Virus record (IMG/VR): IMGVR_UViG_3300012000_000131
Location: 1 to 23,389 of that record
Strand: one strand, 5' to 3'
DNA length: 23,389 nucleotides
DNA from: a virus
Part shown: piece after piece, positions 10,501 through 18,200 of the stretch
Numbering within the stretch: position 1 is the stretch's first letter
How the letters are laid out: the number at the start of each line of letters is the position of its first letter
Translations under genes and position numbers: made by a program
Notes under the pieces: generated by a model
The model's database searches: none
The model's input: only the letters and a program-made list of their open reading frames with translations
What the model was told of the DNA's origin: nothing

Positions 10501-10991
10501 ACGTAGCCTACGACAGTACGCTCCTCACTTCGCTCACGACCTCCTCCGCGCTCGTCTACATCATCAACCAAGAACTCTCGACGGCGACCGTGGACGGTGG
10601 CGGGGGGTTGGGGGACTACAAGGGCGTGTTCCAAGACGAGGTGGCCCTCGACCTCCTCGCCTCGGACGCGCTGCTCACCTCTCTCGGCACGGCAGCAGGG
10701 CGGGCCTACATTCTCGGCGGCGAAGGGCGCAGCATCACGGGCTACTCCGACGACGCCACGCTCATCGCAGAGGGCTACACCACTACGTCGCAAATTACGA
10801 CGCGGCGGTTGGAACTCACCGCGAACCGTGTGCTCGTCTCCCTCGCTATCGGGGACAACCCCACGACCCACACCTACACCACCACCTACATCACGGGCGT
10901 GGACGCGGGGGCCAAGGACATTGACCCCGGCGAGGCCGAGTATCTCTCGCTCGGCACGCTGACCGTCACCTACGACGAGGTGCGTTCGTGA
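7524..10991 (+). CDS. Baseplate J-like protein (1155 aa)
   Basis: ATG 7524 has AAGGA (7513-7517) 6 nt upstream. The Baseplate J family (T4 gp6/gp47, P2 gpJ) builds the iris-like ring of contractile baseplates. Signature stretches are the early EAGSVLRDTVVDPFASESER block near residues 345-370, VPVRAVTPGSSGNVGSG near 500-518, and the late block HATADVLAKEGVNVPLDIEA followed by LFNQL-type helix and LGDAVRQSDIIGVIESTTGV near 895-985. The common length is 350-450 residues, so this protein is very long. It has about 300 extra residues at the N-terminus, with beta-domains, and about 300 between the GNVGSG and HATADV blocks. The stop overlaps the next start by 4 nt, indicating coupling. Family assignment is strong; the roles of the extra domains are not known. 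Confidence 0.9.
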   Translation: MATSTPQVYGPDGVLRETVYFSTTLERRFFRGTASSDTVDMQVSINGGGYTSDPDYILFTGSEWTVPNPAAEANGLLLLTGVNTVEVRAVLLSGSVTSAAKATVTLIDEATVGIIALTPTSVTLEQLDKAVLINVPQVVAAGFQGFNFYASLYAGGGATGYSRINLNTVTTGVTTQTTTDFADVRVDADVLVDTLGNPVADPLYWRLTATQENSDEMALQVDLNEAYEVPETARKLRLSGTLSAVENVVVYSFEHNRLATPTSTPPTISIGSFASALAETPLYYVVTAVYYNATQNLEYESAFSPEVVGHPLSITTALGAFPTISRQDIVRSYITAVHRSNPQIKVEAGSVLRDTVVDPFASESERLRFVLDFFHRARTPTLLLQVDDPTGSGTSIAVAASPYKIGLKGAFYLTSDSSVQALINSCFDAYASNFGVVRRSSTYAQGEVTFFTTSRPTASIVIGLGTLVSGGGQQFATTRSASIALSQLASYYNPVSGRYQVTVPVRAVTPGSSGNVGSGQVRTVVTRIPSVSVTNSAAMFGGSGAESNLTLTERVLNTLASVDSGTERGYYQTAAGVPGVESVAVVGAGNPLMQRDLYDGQHLGGKVDVWVQGANFAKVTDTFAFTYEIAQDIQFVTVGDPLNLTFQAVDPNLSVTNPIVEVLDYPLAGYEFKNATTGEVFDLTGVTITSYNTVQLDTTLVQPSVTLTDVVLGSYRRRAGVDFVLPRQPVAAVTSVVGAVSGTLPATAYTLYHPNSPLAYGRSTLAGDYLNVSGYTDDTTGALVPSGDTIAVTDEVHVLIGSYPEYLNNIGALYYTIEVWNADKTVQYKGPNDPSGDPDYSIDLGTQTTAVAITRTETGDIPNGATVLISYAHDENFVVTYTTNLIVSVTQNAVNEKKHATADVLAKEGVNVPLDIEATLVLEQGQERSTVDTTLRTNLANFFNQLRLGDAVRQSDIIGVIESTTGVSFVVVPLAKLVRQEGSQVVQEALSTDVAYDSTLLTSLTTSSALVYIINQELSTATVDGGGGLGDYKGVFQDEVALDLLASDALLTSLGTAAGRAYILGGEGRSITGYSDDATLIAEGYTTTSQITTRRLELTANRVLVSLAIGDNPTTHTYTTTYITGVDAGAKDIDPGEAEYLSLGTLTVTYDEVRS

Positions 10992-12268
10992 GCAAGCCCT
11001 TCGTCCCGTTCACCCTCGCGCAGAACCCTGCTCCGTCCCCCACGACGGGACAGGCGTATCAGACGAACAAGCAAGTCCTCGTGAACCTGCTCATGCAGAC
11101 GTTCCGCTCGGTGCTTCCGTCGAACTACGTCGCACAGGTGAACGGGCCTTGGTACACGTTGCAGTTCCAAGCCATGTTGGAGCAGATTGCTGACGCGCAA
11201 CTCACCGCGAACGAGGTGCTCAAGGACAGTTCGTGGGACTTCACCCGCCCCGAGTTCCTGTGGCAAGCCCTCGGCACGCTCGTGTTCCCGAGCGGGGACG
11301 TACCGCAGATTGACGGCGACGTTCGCTACCGGGAGTTCCTGCGGGGCATGGTGCGGCTTCTTCTGCAAGGGGCCACCACGAAGTCCATGAAGGAGGGCAT
11401 CGAACTCCTCGACCCCGACCTCGTGGTGCAAGTGGTCGAGAACTACCTCGCCACGCCTCCTCGCGACCCCGTGGGCGGCAAGACGCTGCTCGACCAATTC
11501 GGGGTGGAGATATTCGTCTCGACGGCGAGCGGGGGCTTCCCTGCCGACCCGTTCACGACGGAACAGAACGCACGCATGGTGCTCGCGGCCCTCAAGCCCG
11601 CGCATGTCCTCTACACCTACTCGTACCTGTTCACGGATGCCTTCGACCCCGTGGCCGACGACGAGGAGGGACTCTCCATCGCAATGGAGAGTTACTACTA
11701 CGACGACGCCCGCAAGTACTGCGAGGGGGCCAAGGAAATCACGGGAACGGGCACGGTGCTCGCGTCCCGTATGCTGCTCACCGACCCTTCGCTCTCGTTC
11801 TACTCGGTGCGCCCCGGCGCAGTTCTTCGCGTGCCCTCGGGGGTCAACGCGGGGGTCTACACGGTCACGGCTCTCGTCGCGCTGCGCGGGGGCACGGACA
11901 CCACACCCCGTTCCTATGTGACCGTGCCCACGGGGCTGACGGGCACGCTGACGGCTACGGGGCCGGATACGCTCACCGACCTCGCACAGGATTGGGGGCT
12001 TGCTGCCGAGAACGAGCAAGTGACCATCGCGGGCGGTGCCAACGCGGGGACATACTGCCTCGACACGGTGCTCGGGAGCACGGGCGGTGCCGTAGGTTCT
12101 TCGGGGGTGTCGGGCACGAGCGTCCGCGTCTCGCCCTCCACGGTGAGGGTAGACCGCAGGTTCGCTGCCACGGGCAGCACGGCCTACGAGGTGGACGTAG
12201 ACAGGCTCGGGGTACGCACCCCGCAGTCGGTCACGGGCGAAGACGCCTCGGTGCAGTTCTACCTGTAG
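10988..12268 (+). CDS. Baseplate wedge / tail protein I-like protein (426 aa)
   Basis: The start is GTG 10988, overlapping the preceding stop as GTGA, a standard coupling arrangement. Residues 25-150 are helical, with MLEQIADAQL, SSWDFTRPEFLWQALG and DVRYREFLRGMVRLLLQGAT followed by IELLDPDLVVQVVE. This reads like proteins encoded directly after Baseplate J in contractile-tail phages (P2 gpI or gp53-type wedge proteins), which bridge the wedge to the tail fibres. The C-terminal 200 residues are Thr/Gly/Val-rich repeats of beta type, perhaps a fibre-attachment domain. The final bases overlap the end of the convergent minus-strand gene by 10 nt. The family call rests on gene order and residue pattern and is moderately sure. 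Confidence 0.75.
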   Translation: MSKPFVPFTLAQNPAPSPTTGQAYQTNKQVLVNLLMQTFRSVLPSNYVAQVNGPWYTLQFQAMLEQIADAQLTANEVLKDSSWDFTRPEFLWQALGTLVFPSGDVPQIDGDVRYREFLRGMVRLLLQGATTKSMKEGIELLDPDLVVQVVENYLATPPRDPVGGKTLLDQFGVEIFVSTASGGFPADPFTTEQNARMVLAALKPAHVLYTYSYLFTDAFDPVADDEEGLSIAMESYYYDDARKYCEGAKEITGTGTVLASRMLLTDPSLSFYSVRPGAVLRVPSGVNAGVYTVTALVALRGGTDTTPRSYVTVPTGLTGTLTATGPDTLTDLAQDWGLAAENEQVTIAGGANAGTYCLDTVLGSTGGAVGSSGVSGTSVRVSPSTVRVDRRFAATGSTAYEVDVDRLGVRTPQSVTGEDASVQFYL

Positions 12269-12669
12269 GACACGGGCGGGGCCACCAAGGGCCACTCCAT
12301 GTCGTCCTCGGGCGTCCACGGCAACTCGGTGAGCATGAACATCACCTCGCCGCTCGACAGGACAATGCCCTCGGCTTCACCCTTCGCTTCGTCCAAGGTG
12401 TCGAACGGGCCGAACTCGCCCTCACCGGGGACGTACACCGTCCACCCGTTGCTATCTTGCTCCACGCGAGCGAGCGTGAAGGGGGGGGTCTTGACCTCGG
12501 GCAGACGGGTCAGCACATGCGTGCGGTTCCCTGCGTCCCGCCACGGCACGGCGTAGAGGGATGCGGCCTCGGGCCATGCACCATGCCGACGACGCAGTTC
12601 CCGCAGCACGCAGAGCATGGTGTCGGGGTCGTCAAGCATGGCAACGACGGTCATGTAGCGGTCGGACAT
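12259..12669 (-). CDS. Unknown 136 aa protein with leaderless-type start
   Basis: The minus-strand start ATG (12667-12669) is preceded by GTCCGC and then a TAGAGT hexamer (12676-12681), with no Shine-Dalgarno sequence between. A -10 box this close to the start implies a transcript beginning at or next to the AUG, a leaderless mRNA. The protein is acidic, with blocks MLDDPDTMLCVLRELRRRHG, NGWTVYVPGEGEFGPFDTLD and TELPWTPEDDMEWPL. The middle block looks like a small beta-sheet module in which a value is adjusted by FGPFDTLDEAKGEAE. I do not recognise the family. It is the third gene of a minus-strand group inserted in the tail operon, 34 nt from its neighbour, and converges on the + strand gene with a 10-nt overlap. 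Confidence 0.68.
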   Translation of the reverse strand: MSDRYMTVVAMLDDPDTMLCVLRELRRRHGAWPEAASLYAVPWRDAGNRTHVLTRLPEVKTPPFTLARVEQDSNGWTVYVPGEGEFGPFDTLDEAKGEAEGIVLSSGEVMFMLTELPWTPEDDMEWPLVAPPVSYR

Positions 12670-12675
12670 GCGGAC

Positions 12676-12681
12676 ACTCTA
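12676..12681 (-). promoter_or_regulatory. TAGAGT -10-like hexamer for a leaderless minus-strand gene
   Basis: Read on the minus strand, TAGAGT stands 6 nt before ATG. This spacing puts the transcription start almost at the start codon. No TTGACA-like -35 box is visible 16-18 nt upstream. The same GGTAGAGT string appears before the partial gene at 23203. Confidence 0.45.
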
Positions 12682-12703
12682 CCTCGCCCGTGAGCGCGTG
12701 GGG

Positions 12704-13135
12704 TTACGGGGCGGGCCACAGGTACGGGAGGTCGGCAGGAAGCCCCGGCTCAAAGAGCGGGGCGTAGTACTCGGGAGCCTTCCGCACGAGGTTGGAGCGG
12801 TGAGCGCGGTGGAACGCCTCGTCCCCGAACCACGGAGGGGTAACTCCCGTCCACTCGGGGTGGGCGTCCATGAGTGCCCGCACCTTGTCGGCACAGGTGT
12901 CCATGTAGCCCCGGCTCACCCACTCCTCGCACACGGCGAGGACGTAGCGGGCCAACGCCCCCTCGTGTCCCCGCCACATGCGGGCCGCAGGGTGGTTCAC
13001 CCACCCCTTGCCCGTGTAGTTGGGAGAGAGGGCATTGAGGAGTTGCAGCCCCTCGACCCGCTGCTTGCCCAACCGCTGACGGTCAAGCACTACCGCGCTC
13101 CCCTTGTAGGAAGCGCGAGGGAGGAAGGTCTGCAT
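12704..13135 (-). CDS. MSMEG_6728-type protein, possibly related to pyrimidine-dimer DNA glycosylases (143 aa)
   Basis: The protein opens MQTFLPRASYKGSAVVLDRQ, then RLGKQRVEGLQLLNAL, GWVNHPAARMWRGHEGAL, and VCEEWVSRGYMDTC. This pattern I recall as a small actinobacterial and phage family annotated MSMEG_6728 and linked to the pyrimidine-dimer DNA glycosylase group (PF03013-like). Such enzymes start base-excision repair of UV photoproducts. The enzymatic link is recollection, not shown here. I chose ATG at 13133-13135 because it overlaps the preceding stop as TGATG and gives the family's usual MQTFLP start; a GTG four codons upstream is possible. It is the middle gene of the minus-strand group and is probably translated by coupling to the gene before it. 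Confidence 0.72.
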   Translation of the reverse strand: MQTFLPRASYKGSAVVLDRQRLGKQRVEGLQLLNALSPNYTGKGWVNHPAARMWRGHEGALARYVLAVCEEWVSRGYMDTCADKVRALMDAHPEWTGVTPPWFGDEAFHRAHRSNLVRKAPEYYAPLFEPGLPADLPYLWPAP

Positions 13136-13566
13136 CAGAAGCCCCACAGTTCACGGGGGGACGGCTCCCGGCCCAACTCCGCGACGAGGGTGCGCCGCTC
13201 GGCCATGAGGCGAGCCTCGATGCGGCGGGCCTCGGTACGAGGACGCTCCCCGTCGCAGAACAGGTTCTCGGGCGAGAGGCTCGCCTCGATGCGGCGCAGG
13301 GCCGCAATGAGGTCGGCCTCGCTGCGCTTCGCCGCCTTCGGGGCAGCGGGGGCCGCGCTCGCGCCGACGAGGCGCACGAGCGACGGGTGAACCCGCCACT
13401 TGGTGCCCGCCTCACGGATGCGGGTCTGACCGCGCTGCTCGGTCTGCTCGATGGTGATGCTCGCGGCATTCACCCGAATGACGCGGCCCTCGGTCTTTTC
13501 ACCGGAGGGACGGCCAAAGGTCACGAGGTCACCGATGCGGAAGGCGGGGGCGGTACGAGCGAACAT
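13135..13566 (-). CDS. SH3/KOW-like small protein with helical C-terminus (143 aa)
   Basis: The minus-strand ATG (13564-13566) has AAGGAG (plus-strand 13573-13578) 6 nt upstream, a strong ribosome binding site. Residues about 8-65 look like a small beta-barrel of SH3 or KOW type: FRIGDLVTFGRPSGEKTEGR, then VIRVNAASITIEQ and KWRVHPSLVRLVG. The second half is helical with the block SLSPENLFCDGERPRTEARR. I recall this combination from unnamed phage and bacterial proteins but cannot give a function. Nucleic-acid binding is plausible for the barrel. It is the first gene of the minus-strand group and overlaps the next start by one base (TGATG). Confidence 0.7.
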   Translation of the reverse strand: MFARTAPAFRIGDLVTFGRPSGEKTEGRVIRVNAASITIEQTEQRGQTRIREAGTKWRVHPSLVRLVGASAAPAAPKAAKRSEADLIAALRRIEASLSPENLFCDGERPRTEARRIEARLMAERRTLVAELGREPSPRELWGF

Positions 13567-13628
13567 TTGAGGCTCCTTGTCTGCGAGGCAGAACGGGGTG
13601 GTTGGTGTGAGAGGAGTACGCAGCAGGG

Positions 13629-13660
13629 GGTGGGCGCGAAAGCCCCCCTCTCGCTTTTTT
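13629..13660 (+). terminator. Intrinsic-type terminator reading rightward
   Basis: A GC stem (GG-T-GGGC pairing with GCCC-C-CC, loop GCGAAA) lies at 13629-13648 and is followed after six bases by TTTTTT (13655-13660). It reads on the + strand, although the nearest upstream genes are on the minus strand. It may stop transcripts that run through the inverted cassette before the next promoter. Confidence 0.45.
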
Positions 13661-13684
13661 AGAAGCCGAGCCGCCCTCTCGCGG

Positions 13685-13690
13685 TAGGGT
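13685..13690 (+). promoter_or_regulatory. TAGGGT -10-like hexamer before the fibre-protein genes
   Basis: GCGGTAGGGTGG contains TAGGGT 56 nt before ATG 13747 and 24 nt after a T-tract terminator. This suggests a fresh transcription start for the second structural operon. No clear -35 box is seen. The rest of the 13567-13746 gap has the terminator, the ribosome binding site of the minus-strand gene and nothing else I can name. Confidence 0.4.
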
Positions 13691-13746
13691 GGGGCGCGGG
13701 GTGACGGTGCCTCGTCTATCCCCCTCGCCTTCCCGAGAGAACCCGC

Positions 13747-14514
13747 ATGGCCGCAAGGATAAGAAGCCTACGCAACGGGCTTACCCCCGTAGACGACGCG
13801 AGCCGCAATGACCTTGCGGTGGGCGATGTCGTTACGGTTTCGGCCATTGACCCCGCGACCACCTATGCGTGGACGTTGGTGTTCGTGCCCGAGGGTTCTA
13901 CGGCGGCGTTCTCGGGTTCTTCCTCTGCCGTGTCGCCGGGGACGTTCACGATAGACCTCGACGGGCCGTACTTGGTGCGCCTCGTCACGAACGCGGCCAC
14001 GCCCTCGGAGAGTACGCAGTATGTACGTCTCCGTGCGCTCACGGCTGCGGGGCTGCGCCTCGTGGCGGCGGGCGAGCGACGGGACGGCACGGGCATCATC
14101 CCTGTGGACGCTTCGCCCGAGGGGTGGGCGAACGACCAAAACTACAACCTGCAAACCCTTGAGTCGCTCATCGTCACGAGCAACACGCACACCGAGCGCG
14201 TGCGCGTGGACTTCACGTTCGCCACCCCCTCGCCTATCAGCGTGACGGGTCTGAACGCCGGGGACGCCCTCGTGCGTATTGGGCTGCGCTATACGACGCC
14301 CTTTGACGACCCCGCCACCACCGTCGAGGTGGGCGACACGGGGACGGCAAACCTCTACCTCAAGGCCACGGAATCCATTCCGACCATGAGCGGTCTATAT
14401 CTGAACGAAGCATACACAGACGTACCTGCACCCGACACTCTCACCGTCACCCTGTCTCCCGGCACAAGCACGCAGGGTGCAGGCTTCTTCGTGTTCGACT
14501 TCTACCGCGCCTAA
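13747..14514 (+). CDS. Virion protein with Ig/PKD-like N-terminal domain (255 aa)
   Basis: The start is ATG 13747 with a weak GAGAGA (13735-13740) upstream. Residues 20-95 read like an Ig or PKD-type beta-sandwich: DVVTVSAIDPATTYAWTLVF, VSPGTFTIDLDGPYLVRLV and ESTQYVRLRAL. A linker with GERRDGTG and SPEGWANDQNYNLQ follows, then a second beta-domain (SPISVTGLNAGDALVRIGLR) to the C-terminus. Such domains are common on phage particles, where they may bind surface carbohydrate. The combination of the first domain and the GERRDGTG linker is one I associate with environmental phage structural genes; this is recollection. It ends in tandem TAA stops. It begins the second structural gene block. Confidence 0.75.
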   Translation: MAARIRSLRNGLTPVDDASRNDLAVGDVVTVSAIDPATTYAWTLVFVPEGSTAAFSGSSSAVSPGTFTIDLDGPYLVRLVTNAATPSESTQYVRLRALTAAGLRLVAAGERRDGTGIIPVDASPEGWANDQNYNLQTLESLIVTSNTHTERVRVDFTFATPSPISVTGLNAGDALVRIGLRYTTPFDDPATTVEVGDTGTANLYLKATESIPTMSGLYLNEAYTDVPAPDTLTVTLSPGTSTQGAGFFVFDFYRA

Positions 14515-14532
14515 TAAGCGCAGGAGGCTCTC

Positions 14533-15129
14533 ATGCCCCTTCCCGACCCGTATATCAGTAACGTCAACGGCACCTCTGCTGATGCTTTCCGCATCAGCGA
14601 CAGCAGCGGCGCAAATGGCGCAAGTGCCATTATCCTCGACAACAACACGGCTCCCGGTACGCTCGCACTCCGTAAGGGTTCGGACGGCACCACCCTCATG
14701 AAGTTGCAAGTCGGTGCGCCGTCTGCCAACGACGACGTGGCGACCAAGAACTACGTTGACACCGCCCCCACGGCGAACGCTGCCGAGCAAATCCTCGCTC
14801 TCTCCCTCGCCTTCAACTCGTCTTCGCCTGTCACTTCCGGCTACGCAATCCCGAACAACGCCTACGTCACGAAGGTGCAAGTGCAAGTGACGACCGCATT
14901 TGACGGTACGGGTGGCACGGTGTCCGTGGGCTACACGGGCCAACTCACGAAGTACATGCCCACGAGCGCAAACAACCTCAAGGTCAAGGGTGTGTACAAC
15001 CTTGAGCAGTACACGCAGCAGACCTCGGGTTCGGGGCAGCAAACGCTTCTGACCTATGTGGCTCCTACGGGTGCCACGGCAGGCGCGGCCACCGTGCTCG
15101 TGTGGTTCGTCATCATCCCGAAGGTTTGA
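14533..15129 (+). CDS. Tail-fibre-type protein with TKNYVD motif (198 aa)
   Basis: ATG 14533 has a strong AGGAGG (14522-14527) 5 nt upstream. The N-terminal half is Ser/Ala/Asn-rich and ends in SANDDVATKNYVDT near residues 65-78. This resembles the DAATKxYVD linker found between beta-domains of many phage tail fibres. The C-terminal half (about residues 90-198) is a beta-rich domain containing AYVTKVQVQVTTAFDGTGGT, and ends with a hydrophobic strand VLVWFVIIPK. It is probably a short fibre, fibre tip or head/tail decoration protein. It ends just before a long hairpin. Family assignment is limited to the fibre linker motif. Confidence 0.75.
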   Translation: MPLPDPYISNVNGTSADAFRISDSSGANGASAIILDNNTAPGTLALRKGSDGTTLMKLQVGAPSANDDVATKNYVDTAPTANAAEQILALSLAFNSSSPVTSGYAIPNNAYVTKVQVQVTTAFDGTGGTVSVGYTGQLTKYMPTSANNLKVKGVYNLEQYTQQTSGSGQQTLLTYVAPTGATAGAATVLVWFVIIPKV

Positions 15130-15136
15130 TGCCGTA

Positions 15137-15184
15137 GGTGGGTGGGGCGACCCTTCTCGTAAGAGCGGGGTCACCTCACCCACC
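15137..15184 (+). terminator. Long hairpin with GNRA-type cap between fibre genes
   Basis: The arm at 15137-15153 pairs with 15168-15184 through 17 positions, with one C/A mismatch and one G-T wobble. The 14-nt loop contains CTC-GTAA-GAG, a further 3-bp stem closed by a GUAA tetraloop. No T tract follows. It starts 8 nt after the stop codon of the TKNYVD protein. It could terminate or attenuate transcription, protect the 3' end of the upstream message, or be a processing site. Confidence 0.6.
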
Positions 15185-15196
15185 GCCCCCCTACCC

Positions 15197-15210
15197 CTCC
15201 TGTCGAGGAG
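15197..15210 (+). promoter_or_regulatory. Hairpin that hides the ribosome binding site of the 1275 aa gene
   Basis: CTCCT (15197-15201) pairs with AGGAG (15206-15210) around a GTCG loop. The AGGAG is the Shine-Dalgarno sequence for GTG 15215, 4 nt downstream. In RNA this small stem would lower initiation unless opened, for example by ribosomes or RNA processing. Confidence 0.5.
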
Positions 15211-15214
15211 CAGC

Positions 15215-18200
15215 GTGCCCGTCTACCTTCCCGGCCCCGGCCCTGCCTCCCCCTTCACGATGTACGGGTCGGGGGCATACTCGCTCATGCCCATCCCTCC
15301 TGCGGGTGGGTATGGCGAGGCTCCGTATGGGCTTTCGTCCTACGGGTCGGTAGACATTACGCCTCCCACCATGACGGGGGCGAACTCGCTCGACGGGTTC
15401 CGCGTCGAGGTCTTCTTCTCCGAGGAAATGCTCGGGGACGCGGTTCTTGTTGACCCTGCGAACTACACGTTCACGGCAACCTTCGGTGTCCCGCTCACCG
15501 CCGTCTTGGTCGCTCCCGGCACGCTTGGCCCCTTCGGCGGGTACACCTCGGTCGTCGTCACGCACTCGGGCGGCACGCTCGGCGGCGACTACATTCTCAC
15601 CGCCGCCAACATCACCGACCTCGCGGGCAACCCCATCGCCCCGGCCCCCGCGAACCAAGCGCAGTTCTTCTCGCTCGGTGACACGACACAGGCAGTTGCG
15701 GTGGCGGGTGGCGACGGCAAGACCGTCTTCCTGTCCTTCTTGGATAGCAACGACAACCCGCAAGACCTACTGACGGAAGCGCAGTTCTCCCCCGGCACGG
15801 GAAGCCTTGCTTCCTACGAGGTCGAGACGGAGTACCCCGTCGTGCCTACCGTGGACGCGGTGGAGCACCCTGTCTCGGGGGACGCCTCACAGGTGGCCCT
15901 CACGCTGACGGGCATGACCTCCACGCTCTACGACGCGGTGGTTGGGCCGTCTCGCTCGCTCGCCTACGAGGGGGACGAGGGGCTTCCCGACGCTGACCCG
16001 ACGTTCACGGGTGTCGAGGTCGGCACGGGCACCTCGGTTTCTTCGACGGGCGTGGGGCTGCTCCTGTCCAAGAGCGCGGGCGGGCAGTACGGGTGGCTGC
16101 TTGAGGACACGACGGGACGCATGGTTCCCGGCTCGACCTTCCGTGCCGACTTCCCGCTGAACCTCACGGGCACGACGTTCAACCCTGCGGTGACGGGCAG
16201 CACGCTCGCCGTCCTGTCGGTGTCGGACGGAGCGGTGCAAGTGGACGTTGGCCTTGCCGACGTAGCGGGCACGCGCATTCTTACGGTCACGAGCGGGGCG
16301 TTCACCGCCCAAGTTCCGTTCTTGTGGGAAGGGGTGGCGTTCACGCTGACCTTGCTCCGCAATCAGAAGGGCGCGTTCTACTCGCTCCTCGTGGACGGTG
16401 TTCCGTTCCTCACGTTCCCGATAGCGAGCGCGACGGGCGTTCCCCTGTACGCTCCCGGCACCGCCGTTATCTTGGATAGCGGCTTCGATGTGAACCTGTT
16501 CTGCCTCGTCGGCGTGGGGCTGACGGCGACGAGCACCGTGTTCACCTCGGCGTGGAACTTCTTGCACGGGCTGACCGAGACGTTCACGGGTTCGGGGGTG
16601 TTGGCCCGCGACCGTGTGTACACCAAGTACGGCCCGCTCGTGAAGGCGTGGGGTGACACGACCCCGGCCACGAAGAACGACGTAGTGGTGCGGGTCAACG
16701 GCGTTCCCGTGCCCGTGGCGAGCGTGAACCCCTACGAGGGCGAGGTCTATCCGCTCGTCCCCATTCCGCTGACGCCCGTGGGCACGACCACCGTGGAGGT
16801 GGACTACAAGTGGTTCGCTACCCCGGCGTTCCCGCTCGCGGGGCTGAACACCCGTGGCTTGAACCTCAATGCGTGGTCGCAAGCCAAGGGGCACACGGCA
16901 GGCGCGCTGAATCCGCTCCCGAGCACGAGCCGTGGTGTCATGCCGCGTCGGCGGTTCCCGCTCGGCGTGGTTCTTCCCCCGTACAGGCGCAAGTCGCCCG
17001 TGCGCGTCGGGCACAAGTACTACGGGTGGCAACGGGCATACTCGGCCCTGCTCAATCAGTTCACGACCCTGCGGCTGAACCAAAACCCGCGTGCTATTTC
17101 GGACGGCAACCTCGTCGCCAAGGGGCAAGCCACCCTCGTCAACTACGAGGGGGACACGACCCCGCAAGCGGCTCCGACGCCGTGGCTGCTCTTGGGTCAA
17201 GACGCCGGGGGCGTCGTCGGGGACGGCACCTACCGTGTCGTGAGCAACACCTCGGGCGGGTACGACACGGGCTTCGGCGCGGTCTACTACCAAGAGGTTG
17301 ACCTCTCGCGCACGGCCTCTGTGCAATTCGCGGGGCGTCTGACGGTCGGTGCCTACGCACCGGACGGCGTGTTCACCGGGGTCGCCTTCGGTGCCCACAA
17401 CAACCGCTCGCTCGTGCTCGTCGGGTTCGTGGTGGTGGACGGCGTGCGGAGTCTCGGGCTTCTTCGCGACCCGTCCCGCCCCGACCTTGCTGCGTCGTGG
17501 GACTTCGGGCTTGGGCGCACGGCTACGGCAGTCTCGCAGACCGAGATTGAGTTCTCCTCGACGGATTTCCCTCGTGGCTTGCAGGCAGGCGACAAACTGC
17601 GCGTGCCGAGTGGCCCCCAAGCAGGGGTCTACGAGGTAGCCGAGTGCGGCCTGTCGGAACTCGACGGCGTGGTGACGGTCACGCTCACGACCTCGCTCCC
17701 GGCCAACGTGAACACCTACGGCAACGACACCTTCACGGTGCTATTCGACATGCCGTGGGACGAGGCCGAGACGACCTTCCGCTTGGTCGCCACGTTCCCC
17801 ACGGGGGCGTTGACCGTATTCTCGGGCGGGCGTATTTCGGGCACGGCCCTGTCGCTCGCTGACCTGTCGGCGGTCGGCTACACGGCGCAGACCGGACTTC
17901 TGCTGCCCACCTTGGAGTCGGGGGCGGTCTTTTGGGGCGCGGCGAGCAGGGTCGCCACCAACACCGCTACTTGGAACTTCGTTCGCTACGCCGCCACGCC
18001 CGCGCCCGTTATCTCCACGGTCACGGGCATCACGAACCTCGCGGACATGAGCGTGCTGCCCGACGACACGGCGCAGCCGTGGTTCGTGGTCGAGGACTTC
18101 GGGCAGTCGGCGGTCGCGTCAAACCTCCTCTTGTTGAAGTCGAACTGCGCCGACCCGACCGTAGACCTCGTGTACGGCTACGGGCGGTTGGAGCCGTACC

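Noticed and set aside
13136-13147. GTG start four codons upstream for the MSMEG_6728-type protein
   Set aside because: ATG 13135 gives TGATG coupling and the usual MQTFLP start.
15056-15214. Upstream extension of the 1275 aa frame
   Set aside because: It overlaps the end of the TKNYVD gene and the long hairpin, is Ser/Arg/Pro-rich, and GTG 15215 has a strong ribosome binding site.
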